Source: Zhongshania sp. R06B22
Lineage (GTDB): Bacteria; Pseudomonadota; Gammaproteobacteria; Pseudomonadales; Spongiibacteraceae
DNA: 64,000 nt
Reading direction: 5' to 3'
Assembly (NCBI RefSeq): GCF_040892595.1
Contig: NZ_JBFRYB010000001.1
Span: 806,001-870,000 of the forward strand
The translations under genes and the position numbers were made by a program. The notes under the pieces are model-generated. The model was given only the letters and a program-made list of their open reading frames with translations. It did no database searches and was not told the DNA's origin. Shown piece by piece: positions 9,454-17,352 of the stretch; position 1 is the first letter of the stretch, and each line of letters starts with the position of its first letter.

Positions 9454-9975
9454 ATGCGAAAACTTTTGCCGCTGAGTATCTTATTTACTTGCTTATTCGC
9501 GGCGCCGGTATGGGCTGAATGTGCTTATCCGGATAGCGACCGGGGCGAGGCCCCTGCCTGGGTGTGTAATCTCGATGTTTATGAGGGCGCTGACTTCCTC
9601 GCTTATGGTGATAAAAGCCGCCTGCCATCTATTTCACTTCAGAGCCGACTTGCCGCAAAGGTTGCGATGGTCGCTGTAGTGAGTAAGTTGCTCGACTATG
9701 CCAAGGCTGAACTTGCTGCCGAATTACCCCCAGAAACACTTTTGGTGTCGCCGGCTACAGATGATTGGTCTCGGGTCGCCAAATTCAAGGGAATGAGAAT
9801 TTTGGAGAAAACGGCAAGCCCGCAGCGCCATTTATATGTTCTGGCTGGGGTTGAGCCAGACGTCCGCGATGAGTTGATCGCGGTAGCCAGAAAAGAAGTG
9901 CTAAACGCAAATAAAAAGAGTTTGATTGCGCAGCTCGGTCAGGACGGTTGGAAAAAGTTGCTAGTCTCTAAATAG
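9454..9975 (+). CDS. secreted/periplasmic protein of unknown function, LPP20-like
   Basis: A 173-residue protein with a signal peptide (MRKLLPLSILF core, cut after VWA near residue 21). The mature start has APAWVCNLDVYEG followed by ADFLAYGDK and helices with AAKVAMVAV, which resembles the 'P-x-W-V ... y-a-v-G-s' start of LPP20/SHS2-type surface lipoproteins. There is no lipobox cysteine here; the cysteine at 23 follows the cut. I cannot give a function. GGAG at about 9445 is the ribosome site. It converges with mscL. Confidence 0.55.
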   Translation: MRKLLPLSILFTCLFAAPVWAECAYPDSDRGEAPAWVCNLDVYEGADFLAYGDKSRLPSISLQSRLAAKVAMVAVVSKLLDYAKAELAAELPPETLLVSPATDDWSRVAKFKGMRILEKTASPQRHLYVLAGVEPDVRDELIAVARKEVLNANKKSLIAQLGQDGWKKLLVSK

Positions 9976-10032
9976 AGGCAGTCATCAGTGGCGCTGGCGC
10001 CGACCAATGACCGTCATGAGATTTTTATTTCT

Positions 10033-10488
10033 TTAAGTGAGTTCTGATGTACAGCTTGGACAGCGCGTCGCCTTTAGAGCAATTTGGCTAATGCAGTGTG
10101 GGCACTCTTTGTTAGTCGGTTCGGCGGGTGCCGCTTCCTCTTCTTTGCGTTTCATATTATTCATACCTTTGATAAGCAGAAATACTGAAAACGCGACAAT
10201 AATAAAGCTGATCATCGTATTGATGAATACGCCGTAATTTATAGTGACCGCACCTGCAGCCTTTGCGGCCTCCACCGTGACATAAGGCCCGGCAACTTCG
10301 GCGCCTTCTTTTATGGTGATAAACAGTTCTGCAAAGTTGACACCACCCATCATAATGCCAATCGGAGGCATGATGATGTCAGCGACCAAGCTTTTTACAA
10401 TGGTGGTAAATGCGCCGCCGATAATAATACCCACAGCCATATCGACAACATTGCCGCGCATGGCAAACTTTTTGAATTCATTCAGCAT
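10033..10488 (-). CDS. mscL: large-conductance mechanosensitive channel with C-terminal zinc ribbon
   Basis: MscL opens under membrane tension to release solutes on osmotic downshock. The frame is open further upstream, but the start is ATG 10488 (MLNEFKKFAMRGNVVDMAVG), preceded by AGGGG at good distance, giving 151 residues. TM1 holds the conserved pore stretch AVGIIIGGAFTTIVKSLV and TM2 is INTMISFIIVAFSVFLL. The C-terminus carries CPHC and CPSC separated by ten residues, a rubredoxin-like or zinc-ribbon knuckle that E. coli MscL lacks. The cytoplasmic helix bundle region is therefore longer than usual. Confidence 0.95.
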   Translation of the reverse strand: MLNEFKKFAMRGNVVDMAVGIIIGGAFTTIVKSLVADIIMPPIGIMMGGVNFAELFITIKEGAEVAGPYVTVEAAKAAGAVTINYGVFINTMISFIIVAFSVFLLIKGMNNMKRKEEEAAPAEPTNKECPHCISQIALKATRCPSCTSELT

Positions 10489-10623
10489 AGTTAACCCCTT
10501 TTTCAATGGATGAAAATAATTTCTGGTGAATATGGTGTTGCCGTTTCCTACTGAAAATAAACCGCTCACTGCTTCTGAATTAAGTGTGGCGAGAGTGTAG
10601 TGCAAGTTCAGAGGTGCAAATTG

Positions 10624-11013
10624 TTAGCGCGCTAAGCGAATACTTAAAGCGGCGGCAAGCCCCCAGACGCCATTCACCAATAAAACCAATATAGGTGTGT
10701 ATATCCCTAACTCGGTGCCACCGAGGCCCTTTCCTGCTTGGGGGAATATTAGCAGTAGCTGCACTGCTGTTGGTGCTAAACTAATCAGTAGTCCTTTAAA
10801 TAATAGGCGAGATTGCAGCATGGGAAGGATGAAAAGTAATCCCCAGAGACCGCCCCAAACTATTCTTGGGTAAAGCCAAGCCGGATCAAGGTGGGGCGCA
10901 ATAGAGATATTAAAGCGCGCAGTAAATCCGTAATAGCCCAGCCACCAGAGCGCCACACTATTGGCCAGCGCACCGATGCTGCCCGCCGCAAAATAAATCA
11001 TTAATTTTTTCAT
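10624..11013 (-). CDS. small inner-membrane protein of unknown function
   Basis: A 129-residue protein with four predicted membrane helices (residues about 3-24, 50-70, 72-92 and 104-124). The short polar loop APHLDPAWLYPRIVWGG between the first two helices looks conserved in type with a family of small bacterial membrane proteins, but I cannot name it. It starts at ATG 11013. It is encoded just upstream of mscL on the same strand, with a 135-base gap that contains the mscL ribosome site, so the two may or may not be cotranscribed. Confidence 0.5.
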   Translation of the reverse strand: MKKLMIYFAAGSIGALANSVALWWLGYYGFTARFNISIAPHLDPAWLYPRIVWGGLWGLLFILPMLQSRLLFKGLLISLAPTAVQLLLIFPQAGKGLGGTELGIYTPILVLLVNGVWGLAAALSIRLAR

Positions 11014-11122
11014 TTAAATTTTTCCGTTGCCCAAGGAGGCCGTAGCAAATTGCCTTGGCGCAGTGTAATAGCTTGTCGATGAATTGATATGACAATCTAG
11101 CCGTAGTTGAGTCACTTTTGCA

Positions 11123-12196
11123 TTAAGTCTTAAAAGATTCCGGCAATCCCGCTGCGAGTTCGGCCAGTACTTGTGCGGCCGGTATATTGCGGCAATGCTG
11201 ATTATTGCTGCCCGCCCAGAGCGGAGAAAAATCCCCGCTTGCTAGTTTTTCAGCCTTGCTGCGCAGTGGGCCGATGGCCGTACTCGCAAAGGGAAAGGCA
11301 GGGGCGAGTGCATTGATAGGGCCGATTTCTTTGATAAGCCGATTGATGATTCCGCGCGCGGGTCGACCCGAAAAGACATTGGTTAAGGTGGTGGCCACAC
11401 TGCATTCATTTTGCAATGCTCCACGATGAACTGCGCTGGTGTCGGCTTCTGGACACAGTAAAAAGGCAGTGCCGATTAATACCCCAGCAGCGCCGAGCGC
11501 CATTATTTCGGAAATATCTGCGGCGCAGCCAATGCCCCCGGCGGCGATGACTGGTAGGTCGACACTGTCTTGTATTGCCGTGAGCAGCTCCCTCAGTGGG
11601 AGTTGCGACGCAACATTGTCGCTTAGAAACATACCGCGGTGTCCACCCGCCTCAAGTCCTTGAGCAATGATGATATCGGCGCCATGTGTTGCTAGCCAGC
11701 GCCCTTCATCGGCGGTAGTGGCAGACGCTAATATGATGCTCCCCCAAGATTTCAGCCGATCTAATAGCGGCGGCTCAGGTAATCCAAAGTGAAAACTAAT
11801 AATGGGTGGCGCGAATTTTTCTATAAGGTCGGCGGTGTCACTGCTGAAGGCCTTGCGCGCAGGCCCTGCTGTTATGGCCTTGGCATCCAGGCCAAGTTCA
11901 TCATAGTAGGGGCGAAGCAGCTGCCGCCAAGCGGCTTCGGCTGCTGGATCGGGCTGCGGGGAGGTGTGGCAGAAAAAGTTTAGGTTATAGGGCTTGTTGG
12001 TCTGGCATGTCAGTGTGTTCAGCTCGGCTTCTAATGCCTCGTCGCTAAGCATGGCGCAGGGCAGCGAGCCCAGGCCCCCGGCATTTGATATCGCGACGGC
12101 TAGCTTATGGTTTTGCACCCCGGCCATCGGCGCTTGGATAATGGGCAGGGCGGTGCCTATTAGTGACCTTAGAGTCTTGGCGGCGTCAGCGGGCAT
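11123..12196 (-). CDS. nitronate monooxygenase-like flavoprotein (NAD(P)H-dependent flavin oxidoreductase family)
   Basis: A 357-residue FMN TIM-barrel protein. The start PIIQAPMAGVQNHKLAVAIS, the segment AQGLEAGGHRGMF (FMN and catalytic histidine region) and VIAAGGIGCAADISEIMALGA (phosphate-binding loop) are the signatures of class I nitronate monooxygenases, formerly called 2-nitropropane dioxygenases. They oxidise toxic alkyl nitronates such as propionate 3-nitronate with oxygen. Some family members are FabK-like reductases or quinone reductases instead, so the substrate is uncertain. The gene is monocistronic and divergent from the SDR gene. Confidence 0.85.
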   Translation of the reverse strand: MPADAAKTLRSLIGTALPIIQAPMAGVQNHKLAVAISNAGGLGSLPCAMLSDEALEAELNTLTCQTNKPYNLNFFCHTSPQPDPAAEAAWRQLLRPYYDELGLDAKAITAGPARKAFSSDTADLIEKFAPPIISFHFGLPEPPLLDRLKSWGSIILASATTADEGRWLATHGADIIIAQGLEAGGHRGMFLSDNVASQLPLRELLTAIQDSVDLPVIAAGGIGCAADISEIMALGAAGVLIGTAFLLCPEADTSAVHRGALQNECSVATTLTNVFSGRPARGIINRLIKEIGPINALAPAFPFASTAIGPLRSKAEKLASGDFSPLWAGSNNQHCRNIPAAQVLAELAAGLPESFKT

Positions 12197-12425
12197 TGTT
12201 GGTACTCCAAATCATGGGTCTGAAAATTATCCTATCTAGCTTAGCCTAGGGAGCCGCTCAGTCACAAACCTCAGTTTTGGAGCAGTGTATATATCGAGTG
12301 ATTCTGCTTAGTGGTTTGCCAGCAATATCAGCTAAGGTACTATATCGCACTGCTTGGGGTCGCAATGATTAGTGTTGTAGCGATTAGTCGGGCCGATTAA
12401 ATGGTAAATAAAAAAAGGATAGGGA

Positions 12426-13196
12426 ATGACTACGCCTTCGCGGACAGAAATTGCATTGATCACAGGTGCCTCGGCAGGAATAGGACGGGCATTTGCGTTG
12501 CAGCTTGCACCCCGCTGCAAGGACATGATTTTGGTCGGTCGTGACCCAGCTAAGCTAGCTAAGGTCGTGGCCGAGCTAGAGAGCCCCGGTCTAACTATTA
12601 CTAGCTTTGCCCTAGACTTGACAGTTACCGAGGGCGTTACTCGGGTCATGGAGGCGATTCGCCAGAAAGGCCCAGTCACTATACTAATTAATAATGCCGG
12701 CTTTGCTAGCTTTGGAAAATTTGCCGAATCTGATTTGGATATAGAAATGGCCATGGTGAATTTGCACTGCAATGCCAGTTTGGCACTGTGCCGCACGGCC
12801 TTACCCTATATGAAAAATGAAGGGCGTGGCGTGGTGATAAACGTATCATCACTTGGCAGTTTCTTCCCATTAAAATATTCTGCAGTGTATGGCGCGAGCA
12901 AGACGTTTTTGACCATGTTTTCACAAGCGCTTCAGCTGGAGGTGCAAGCAGATGGTATTCGGGTTCAGTGTTTGTGTCCTAGCTATACTCATAGTGATTT
13001 TGGTGATCGAGAGCCTATGGCTAAGGCCGATGTTACTAAGGTGCCGGATGAGCTTTGGTGGACGGCGGAAGACATTGTTGCGGTTAGCCTCGCTCAACTT
13101 GAAAGTGAGTCTGGCGGTGTGCTTTGTTTGCCTGACGAATCTAGTCGTAAACTTGTGCAGCAGGCCTTGTCGGCTCAGGCTGCTGAATTTGCCTAG
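12426..13196 (+). CDS. short-chain dehydrogenase/reductase (SDR) of the DltE/YqjQ type
   Basis: A 256-residue classical SDR. The Rossmann motif TGASAGIGRAFALQL is at residues 14-28, NNAG follows strand 4, a serine-containing NVSSLG precedes the catalytic pair YGASK, and the C-terminal lid is typical. The cofactor is probably NADP, because VGRDPAKL follows strand 2 with a basic residue. The substrate is unknown; the subgroup includes enzymes acting on 3-oxoacyl or keto lipids. It starts at ATG 12426 after AGGATAGGG. An alpha/beta hydrolase follows after 96 bases, possibly in the same transcript. Confidence 0.85.
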   Translation: MTTPSRTEIALITGASAGIGRAFALQLAPRCKDMILVGRDPAKLAKVVAELESPGLTITSFALDLTVTEGVTRVMEAIRQKGPVTILINNAGFASFGKFAESDLDIEMAMVNLHCNASLALCRTALPYMKNEGRGVVINVSSLGSFFPLKYSAVYGASKTFLTMFSQALQLEVQADGIRVQCLCPSYTHSDFGDREPMAKADVTKVPDELWWTAEDIVAVSLAQLESESGGVLCLPDESSRKLVQQALSAQAAEFA

Positions 13197-13292
13197 GGCT
13201 TAGATAGATTCCCTCTGCTTATTTTCGGTCGCGCTTGAGATTGTGTGTTTGTAATCGACTTAATTGAATAATCTATTTTTGGAGTAACTCCA

Positions 13293-14240
13293 TTGACTAC
13301 TTGGTCTGTAGATTTTGACCCGTTCAACTTGCCATCGCTGCCAGATATATCTGCGGACAGCCTGATTGCGGATATCGATTGGGCGCTAGATTACAGCAGC
13401 TATTTCGACACCAATTTTGAGGAGGCCTATCCGGGGCTTAGACATTTATTTGGTGGTTTTGATAGCGCTGGCGAACGCATTGCAATGCAGGTTTTTAGTT
13501 TGCCGGATGCCCACAGTACGGCGTTTGTTTATCACGGTTACTACGACCACGTTGGTTTATTTAATAATGTTATTAATTATTTTTTAAAGCATGGCTATTC
13601 CGTTGTTGCCTATGACCTGCCCGGCCACGGTTTATCGACCGGGGAGCGTGCGGCCATTAATGACTTTATGAGTTATCGGCAAGTCTTGAGCGATGCATTT
13701 GGGGTTGTTGCTGACTTTGGCTTGCCGGCGCGGCGGGTTGGCTTGGCACAAAGTACCGGTTGTGCGGTGCTAATGTCGCATCTATTGAGTGGTGGTGAGG
13801 CTGATTTTGATCGGGTGGTGTTGTTGGCGCCGCTACTGCGTCCGACCAAGTGGCACTGGGGCAGACCAGCACATGCGTTGTTGAAATATTTTATCCATAG
13901 CTTGCCGCGTAAATTTGCGGATAATTCAGACGATCAGATTTTTCTTGAATTTTTGCGAGAGCGAGATCCCCTGCAGGCGAGAATATTGCCTGTGAGTTGG
14001 GTGGGTGCATTAAAGAAATGGCAGTCATGGTTTCTTCGCCAGGCGCCGGTACCCAGCTCGGTATTGATTTTACAGGGTGATGAGGACGAGACAGTTGACT
14101 GGCGATATAACTTGCCGCGCATTAAGCGTAAATTTCCCAATGCCAAAATTATCCATGTGCCAGGCGCTAGACATCATTTGGCGAAAGAGGGTGAGGCGTT
14201 TCGGGAACAGTTATGGCAGGCCTGCGATGATTATCTTTAA
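13293..14240 (+). CDS. alpha/beta hydrolase, monoacylglycerol-lipase-like
   Basis: A 315-residue serine hydrolase. VYHGYYDHVGLFNN is the oxyanion/HGxx region and YDLPGHGLSTGERA is the strand-4 loop typical of monoacylglycerol lipases and lysophospholipases. The nucleophile elbow reads GLAQSTG, so the usual first glycine of GxSxG is alanine. LQGDEDETVDW gives the acid, and PGARHHLAKE the catalytic histidine near residue 290. No signal peptide is visible. The start is TTG at 13293 with GGAG eight bases upstream; there is no better in-frame ATG nearby. The SDR upstream hints at lipid or ester metabolism, but this is not proven. Confidence 0.8.
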   Translation: MTTWSVDFDPFNLPSLPDISADSLIADIDWALDYSSYFDTNFEEAYPGLRHLFGGFDSAGERIAMQVFSLPDAHSTAFVYHGYYDHVGLFNNVINYFLKHGYSVVAYDLPGHGLSTGERAAINDFMSYRQVLSDAFGVVADFGLPARRVGLAQSTGCAVLMSHLLSGGEADFDRVVLLAPLLRPTKWHWGRPAHALLKYFIHSLPRKFADNSDDQIFLEFLRERDPLQARILPVSWVGALKKWQSWFLRQAPVPSSVLILQGDEDETVDWRYNLPRIKRKFPNAKIIHVPGARHHLAKEGEAFREQLWQACDDYL

Positions 14241-14761
14241 TTATTTTGTAAAAACTAAAAGCGCCTAAATAAAAATAGTGTTGATACTTGAATGTCATGG
14301 TTGAGTAAAAGCGGGCATTTGTGCTTGCGAGATATGTTCTGATTTTGCTTATCTTATCACTCCCCTGATCGTCTTGAGACTCTGTGTTTGTTACCATTAT
14401 TCTTGTTTAGTTTGCCGGGTTGGTGAATCAACTTTATGGGACGAATAGTGTAGAAATATGACTCACATTAGAATTGTAAGCGTAGTGTTGAATAAAAATT
14501 ATCGATCTAGTGTCACGTAAATACCCATCATTGTGCGCGACGAACTGTATTTGGGTGTGGCGCTACTCAAAGATGCTCGTGTATTGATAAGTGCCTCCAC
14601 ATAAAAAGTATAGATCAGCCTCGAATAAAATATATAATTATTTAGTCTCTGAATTTTCTTTACTTCGCGCAAATTTTGCTGCTATGGTTTTTTGACTGTG
14701 ACAATTTTGTGTCAGCTATGTCACAAAATAATATAAATATAAATTATCAGGAGACTGGCCA
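14241..14761. other. 521-base non-coding stretch before the TSP3 lipoprotein gene
   Basis: AT-rich, with no open frame that looks coding in either direction. It holds the leader of the lipoprotein gene, the inverted repeat described at 14697-14725, and a good ribosome site (CAGGAGA) just before 14762. I see no terminator hairpin for the upstream hydrolase gene and no RNA gene I can recognise. Confidence 0.5.
14697..14725. promoter_or_regulatory. inverted repeat upstream of the lipoprotein gene, possible operator
   Basis: TGTGACA at 14697 and its exact complement TGTCACA at 14719 flank 15 bases. The half sites resemble CRP/FNR-family half sites (TGTGA/TCACA), but the spacing is longer than the six bases of a CRP site. 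It ends 36 bases before the ATG. It may bind a regulator or overlap the promoter; there is no direct evidence. Confidence 0.3.
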
Positions 14762-16474
14762 ATGCAATTTTCCCGATCGGGCAGCGCTGCAGGCAAAGCT
14801 GCGTGCACCGTCCTTCTTTCGGCCGCGCTTGCTGCATGTGGAAGTGATGGAGGCGGCGGTGGCGGCGCCAATCAATCCGGTAATGTATCAGGTAGTGCAG
14901 TTAAAGGACCCATGGCTAACGCTGTCGTTAGTATTTATCAATTTTCTAGCGGTGCCAGTAAATTTCAAGGAACACTATTAGATACTGGTTCGACTAGTTC
15001 ACAGGCGGAGATTCAGGGCCTTCAAATCCCCGGTGATCATAGCGGTGTTATTATTTTTGAGGTCACGGCAGACGATGACACTATTGACCTTGCCTCCGGC
15101 GCTGCGCCTGCGGTAACTGTTTTTAGGACAGTGCTTGCTGATACAGCAACCGCCTCGGCAAACCCTATTTATCCGTCCCCGTTGACTACACTTGCTTATG
15201 ACTTGGCTGTGCTTAAGGCCGACAGCAATACCGGTGGGTTTTCGGGCAATAATGACGGCACCACAACGGAAGCAGAATTTCTGCAAGGGTTTAGTGTTGC
15301 CGCCGCAAAGGTGGCCAGCAGTTTGGGCTTCGGTATCCCTAGCAACCTTGATCTGAATAGCACGCCACCTATGGTGACGGCGGCGACTACCACCACTGAG
15401 TCTCTTAGTCAGGCTGCTTCTTATCGCACAGCTATCGAGGCTGTCAGCGCGATATTGTTAAATATTCGGGCCGCAGCTCAGGCGAGTAATGCTAACTCTC
15501 CGGAAACAACCGACAGCTTGCTTTCGGCTTTAGCGGCAGATCTTAGTGATGGCGAGATTGACGGCCAAGCCGACGGTCAGGCGATTTCTGCGTTCAGTGA
15601 TGTCGCTGATATTGTTAGTCAGATCAATGTTGATCCCGCGACGCTGACAATACCGGGCACTAATATTTTGGTGGCTGACGTCGAATCGATTTTGGTTAGC
15701 GAGAAGCAAGGCACCGGCGTTAGTACCGATAGTAGCGACTTGGAAGATGGCACTGCATCGGCAACACCTGTACCAGCTGAGACCACCTCAGATCTTGATG
15801 ACGATGGCGTAGCGGACGGCGTGGATAATTGCCCTAATACTGCCAATCAGGGGCAGGCTGACTTCGATGAGGACGGCGTTGGTAATGCCTGCGATAGCGA
15901 TGATGACAATGACGGCGTAGCGGACAGTCAGGACGCATTCCCTCTTAATGCCGCTGAAGATACTGATAGTGATCAGGATGGGGTGGGTGACAATGGCGAT
16001 AACTGTCCTGCGGTAGCTAACGCTAATCAAGCAGATCAAGATCAAGATGGCTTGGGCAATGCATGCGATGTCGACGACGACAACGACGGCGTTGACGACG
16101 AGATCGACGCCTTCCCGCTGGATGCTAGCGAAACCATTGACACCGATAGTGATGGCATTGGCAATAACGCTGACACTGACGACGACGGCGATGGTGTGAA
16201 TGACGGCGCAGATGCCTTCCCGTTGGATTCTACTGAGTCTGTAGATACCGATGGAGATGGTGTGGGCGATAACAGTGACGCCTTCCCTGATAACGGCGAC
16301 GAAACTGTGGACACTGACTCAGATGGTGTGGGTGATAATAGTGACAATTGTCCTAGCATAGCTAACGCTACTCAAACTGATACCGACGGCGACGGTATAG
16401 GTGACGCCTGTGATGGCGACAGCCCAGACGCAGTGTGGGACAGCTTCAATTGGAACGGCGCTAACTGGCAATAG
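14762..16474 (+). CDS. lipoprotein with thrombospondin type 3 calcium-binding repeats
   Basis: A 570-residue protein. The signal peptide ends in the lipobox LAAC (Cys 26), followed by GSDGG and a glycine run; with no Asp at +2, outer-membrane sorting is expected. Residues about 45-330 form a domain of unknown type. Residues about 340-555 are tandem acidic repeats of the form DxDxDGxxDxxDxCP and DxDxDGxGDxxDAFP, the thrombospondin type 3 pattern, which binds many calcium ions and is stiffened by disulfides (paired NCP and ACD cysteines). The tail DSFNWNGANWQ is aromatic and unlike the repeats. Such proteins are often surface adhesins or spacers in marine bacteria. A small secreted protein follows after 54 bases. 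Confidence 0.85.
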   Translation: MQFSRSGSAAGKAACTVLLSAALAACGSDGGGGGGANQSGNVSGSAVKGPMANAVVSIYQFSSGASKFQGTLLDTGSTSSQAEIQGLQIPGDHSGVIIFEVTADDDTIDLASGAAPAVTVFRTVLADTATASANPIYPSPLTTLAYDLAVLKADSNTGGFSGNNDGTTTEAEFLQGFSVAAAKVASSLGFGIPSNLDLNSTPPMVTAATTTTESLSQAASYRTAIEAVSAILLNIRAAAQASNANSPETTDSLLSALAADLSDGEIDGQADGQAISAFSDVADIVSQINVDPATLTIPGTNILVADVESILVSEKQGTGVSTDSSDLEDGTASATPVPAETTSDLDDDGVADGVDNCPNTANQGQADFDEDGVGNACDSDDDNDGVADSQDAFPLNAAEDTDSDQDGVGDNGDNCPAVANANQADQDQDGLGNACDVDDDNDGVDDEIDAFPLDASETIDTDSDGIGNNADTDDDGDGVNDGADAFPLDSTESVDTDGDGVGDNSDAFPDNGDETVDTDSDGVGDNSDNCPSIANATQTDTDGDGIGDACDGDSPDAVWDSFNWNGANWQ

Positions 16475-16528
16475 AAAGCGTATTCCATTAACGATCAAGA
16501 CGAACGTTCTAAAATTTTGGAGAATAAT

Positions 16529-17206
16529 ATGAAAAAAGTAATCGCACTTACCGCCGCATTGGCTCTCTCCGCTGGCTCATTGATTGCCGGTCAGGTGAAT
16601 AACAGTGGCGTCTCAACTTTTACAGCCGGGCAACCGGCGGTAGCCGCTGATGTTAACAGTACATTTCAGGCGCTGATTACGGCCATTAACGACAACGCGA
16701 CGCGCATTGCTGCGCTGGAGGCCGCCGCACCTAGCTTAAGCGTTGCAGGTAAATCATTTAGCGTGCGTAGTATAATCAGTGAAGTTGCTGTGGGTGAAAA
16801 TCCTAATGATGGCGACGGACAATCATACAATCCTGCGGGAGGCAACGACTTCGTCAATATCTCTAACGGAACATTACAGGCGACAGTTTCTTTTGATGCT
16901 AATGGTGGGGGCGGTACCTTTGTCCTTGAGTCTGACAAGTACTTCGAGGCCAATATCCCAAATAATAAATTTCAAGACTTTTCTGACGCTAATGCAACCG
17001 ACGTAATAACCTTCATTCAGGTGGGTAACGCGGTGACTGTCACTTTCCCTGATAATGGTACGGCGGAGTTCTTGGTGGCGGCTAACGGCACAATGTTGAT
17101 TTCAGCAGTTAGTGAGCTTGAAACGGCTGCCGAGTTCGATGATGGTAGTACCGGTGAGGCGTCGTATGTTGAGTTTCTTATAGGTGTACAAAATACGGCA
17201 CAATAA
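16529..17206 (+). CDS. small secreted protein of unknown function
   Basis: A 225-residue protein. The frame is open from a TTG at 16517, but ATG 16529 follows TTGGAG and gives a typical signal peptide (MKKVIALTAALALSAG, cut after LIA near residue 19). Residues 30-65 (FTAGQPAVAADVN, then TAINDNATRIAALEA) form a short helix that may be a trimeric coiled coil. The rest is Gly/Asn/Asp/Thr-rich beta sequence without cysteine. I recognise no domain. Its position 54 bases after the calcium-repeat lipoprotein, before a strong terminator, suggests one transcript and perhaps a shared surface role. Confidence 0.6.
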   Translation: MKKVIALTAALALSAGSLIAGQVNNSGVSTFTAGQPAVAADVNSTFQALITAINDNATRIAALEAAAPSLSVAGKSFSVRSIISEVAVGENPNDGDGQSYNPAGGNDFVNISNGTLQATVSFDANGGGGTFVLESDKYFEANIPNNKFQDFSDANATDVITFIQVGNAVTVTFPDNGTAEFLVAANGTMLISAVSELETAAEFDDGSTGEASYVEFLIGVQNTAQ

Positions 17207-17231
17207 TTTTCAGTAGTTTTGTTATTGAAAT

Positions 17232-17257
17232 AGCCCCGCATTGGCGGGGTTTTTTTT
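17232..17257 (+). terminator. Rho-independent terminator after the secreted protein gene
   Basis: A six-bp GC stem, CCCCGC (17234-17239) with GCGGGG (17244-17249), a four-base loop, then eight T. It lies 26 bases after the stop and closes the lipoprotein/secreted-protein transcript. Confidence 0.9.
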
Positions 17258-17275
17258 GCGCTGTATTTTATGGGG

Positions 17276-17299
17276 TAAGTCGCCCAGCAAGGGCGAAAC
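17276..17299. repeat. fragment of the dispersed TCGCCCAGC-AGGGCGA element end
   Basis: GTAAGTCGCCCAGCAAGGGC is nearly the same as the element ends at 26758-26782 and 27294-27317. In all three places a copy of the ATACCCGA hairpin follows after a further 76 to 77 bases. It holds its own small stem (TCGCCC/GGGCGA). It is part of the intergenic repeat family described elsewhere in this table, here sitting just before the tandem array. Confidence 0.7.
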
Positions 17300-17352
17300 C
17301 AAGGCTTACAGTAAATCGCCAAAACATTTCAATTAGCGAGCATCAAAACAAC

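Noticed and set aside
12332..12796. 154-codon open frame on the minus strand
   Set aside because: It overlaps the start of the SDR gene, whose Rossmann motif and ribosome site are clear, and has no family features.
16042..16359. Antisense open frame rich in Ser/Pro
   Set aside because: It is the reverse strand of the repetitive TSP3 coding region; the repeat codons keep several frames open by chance.
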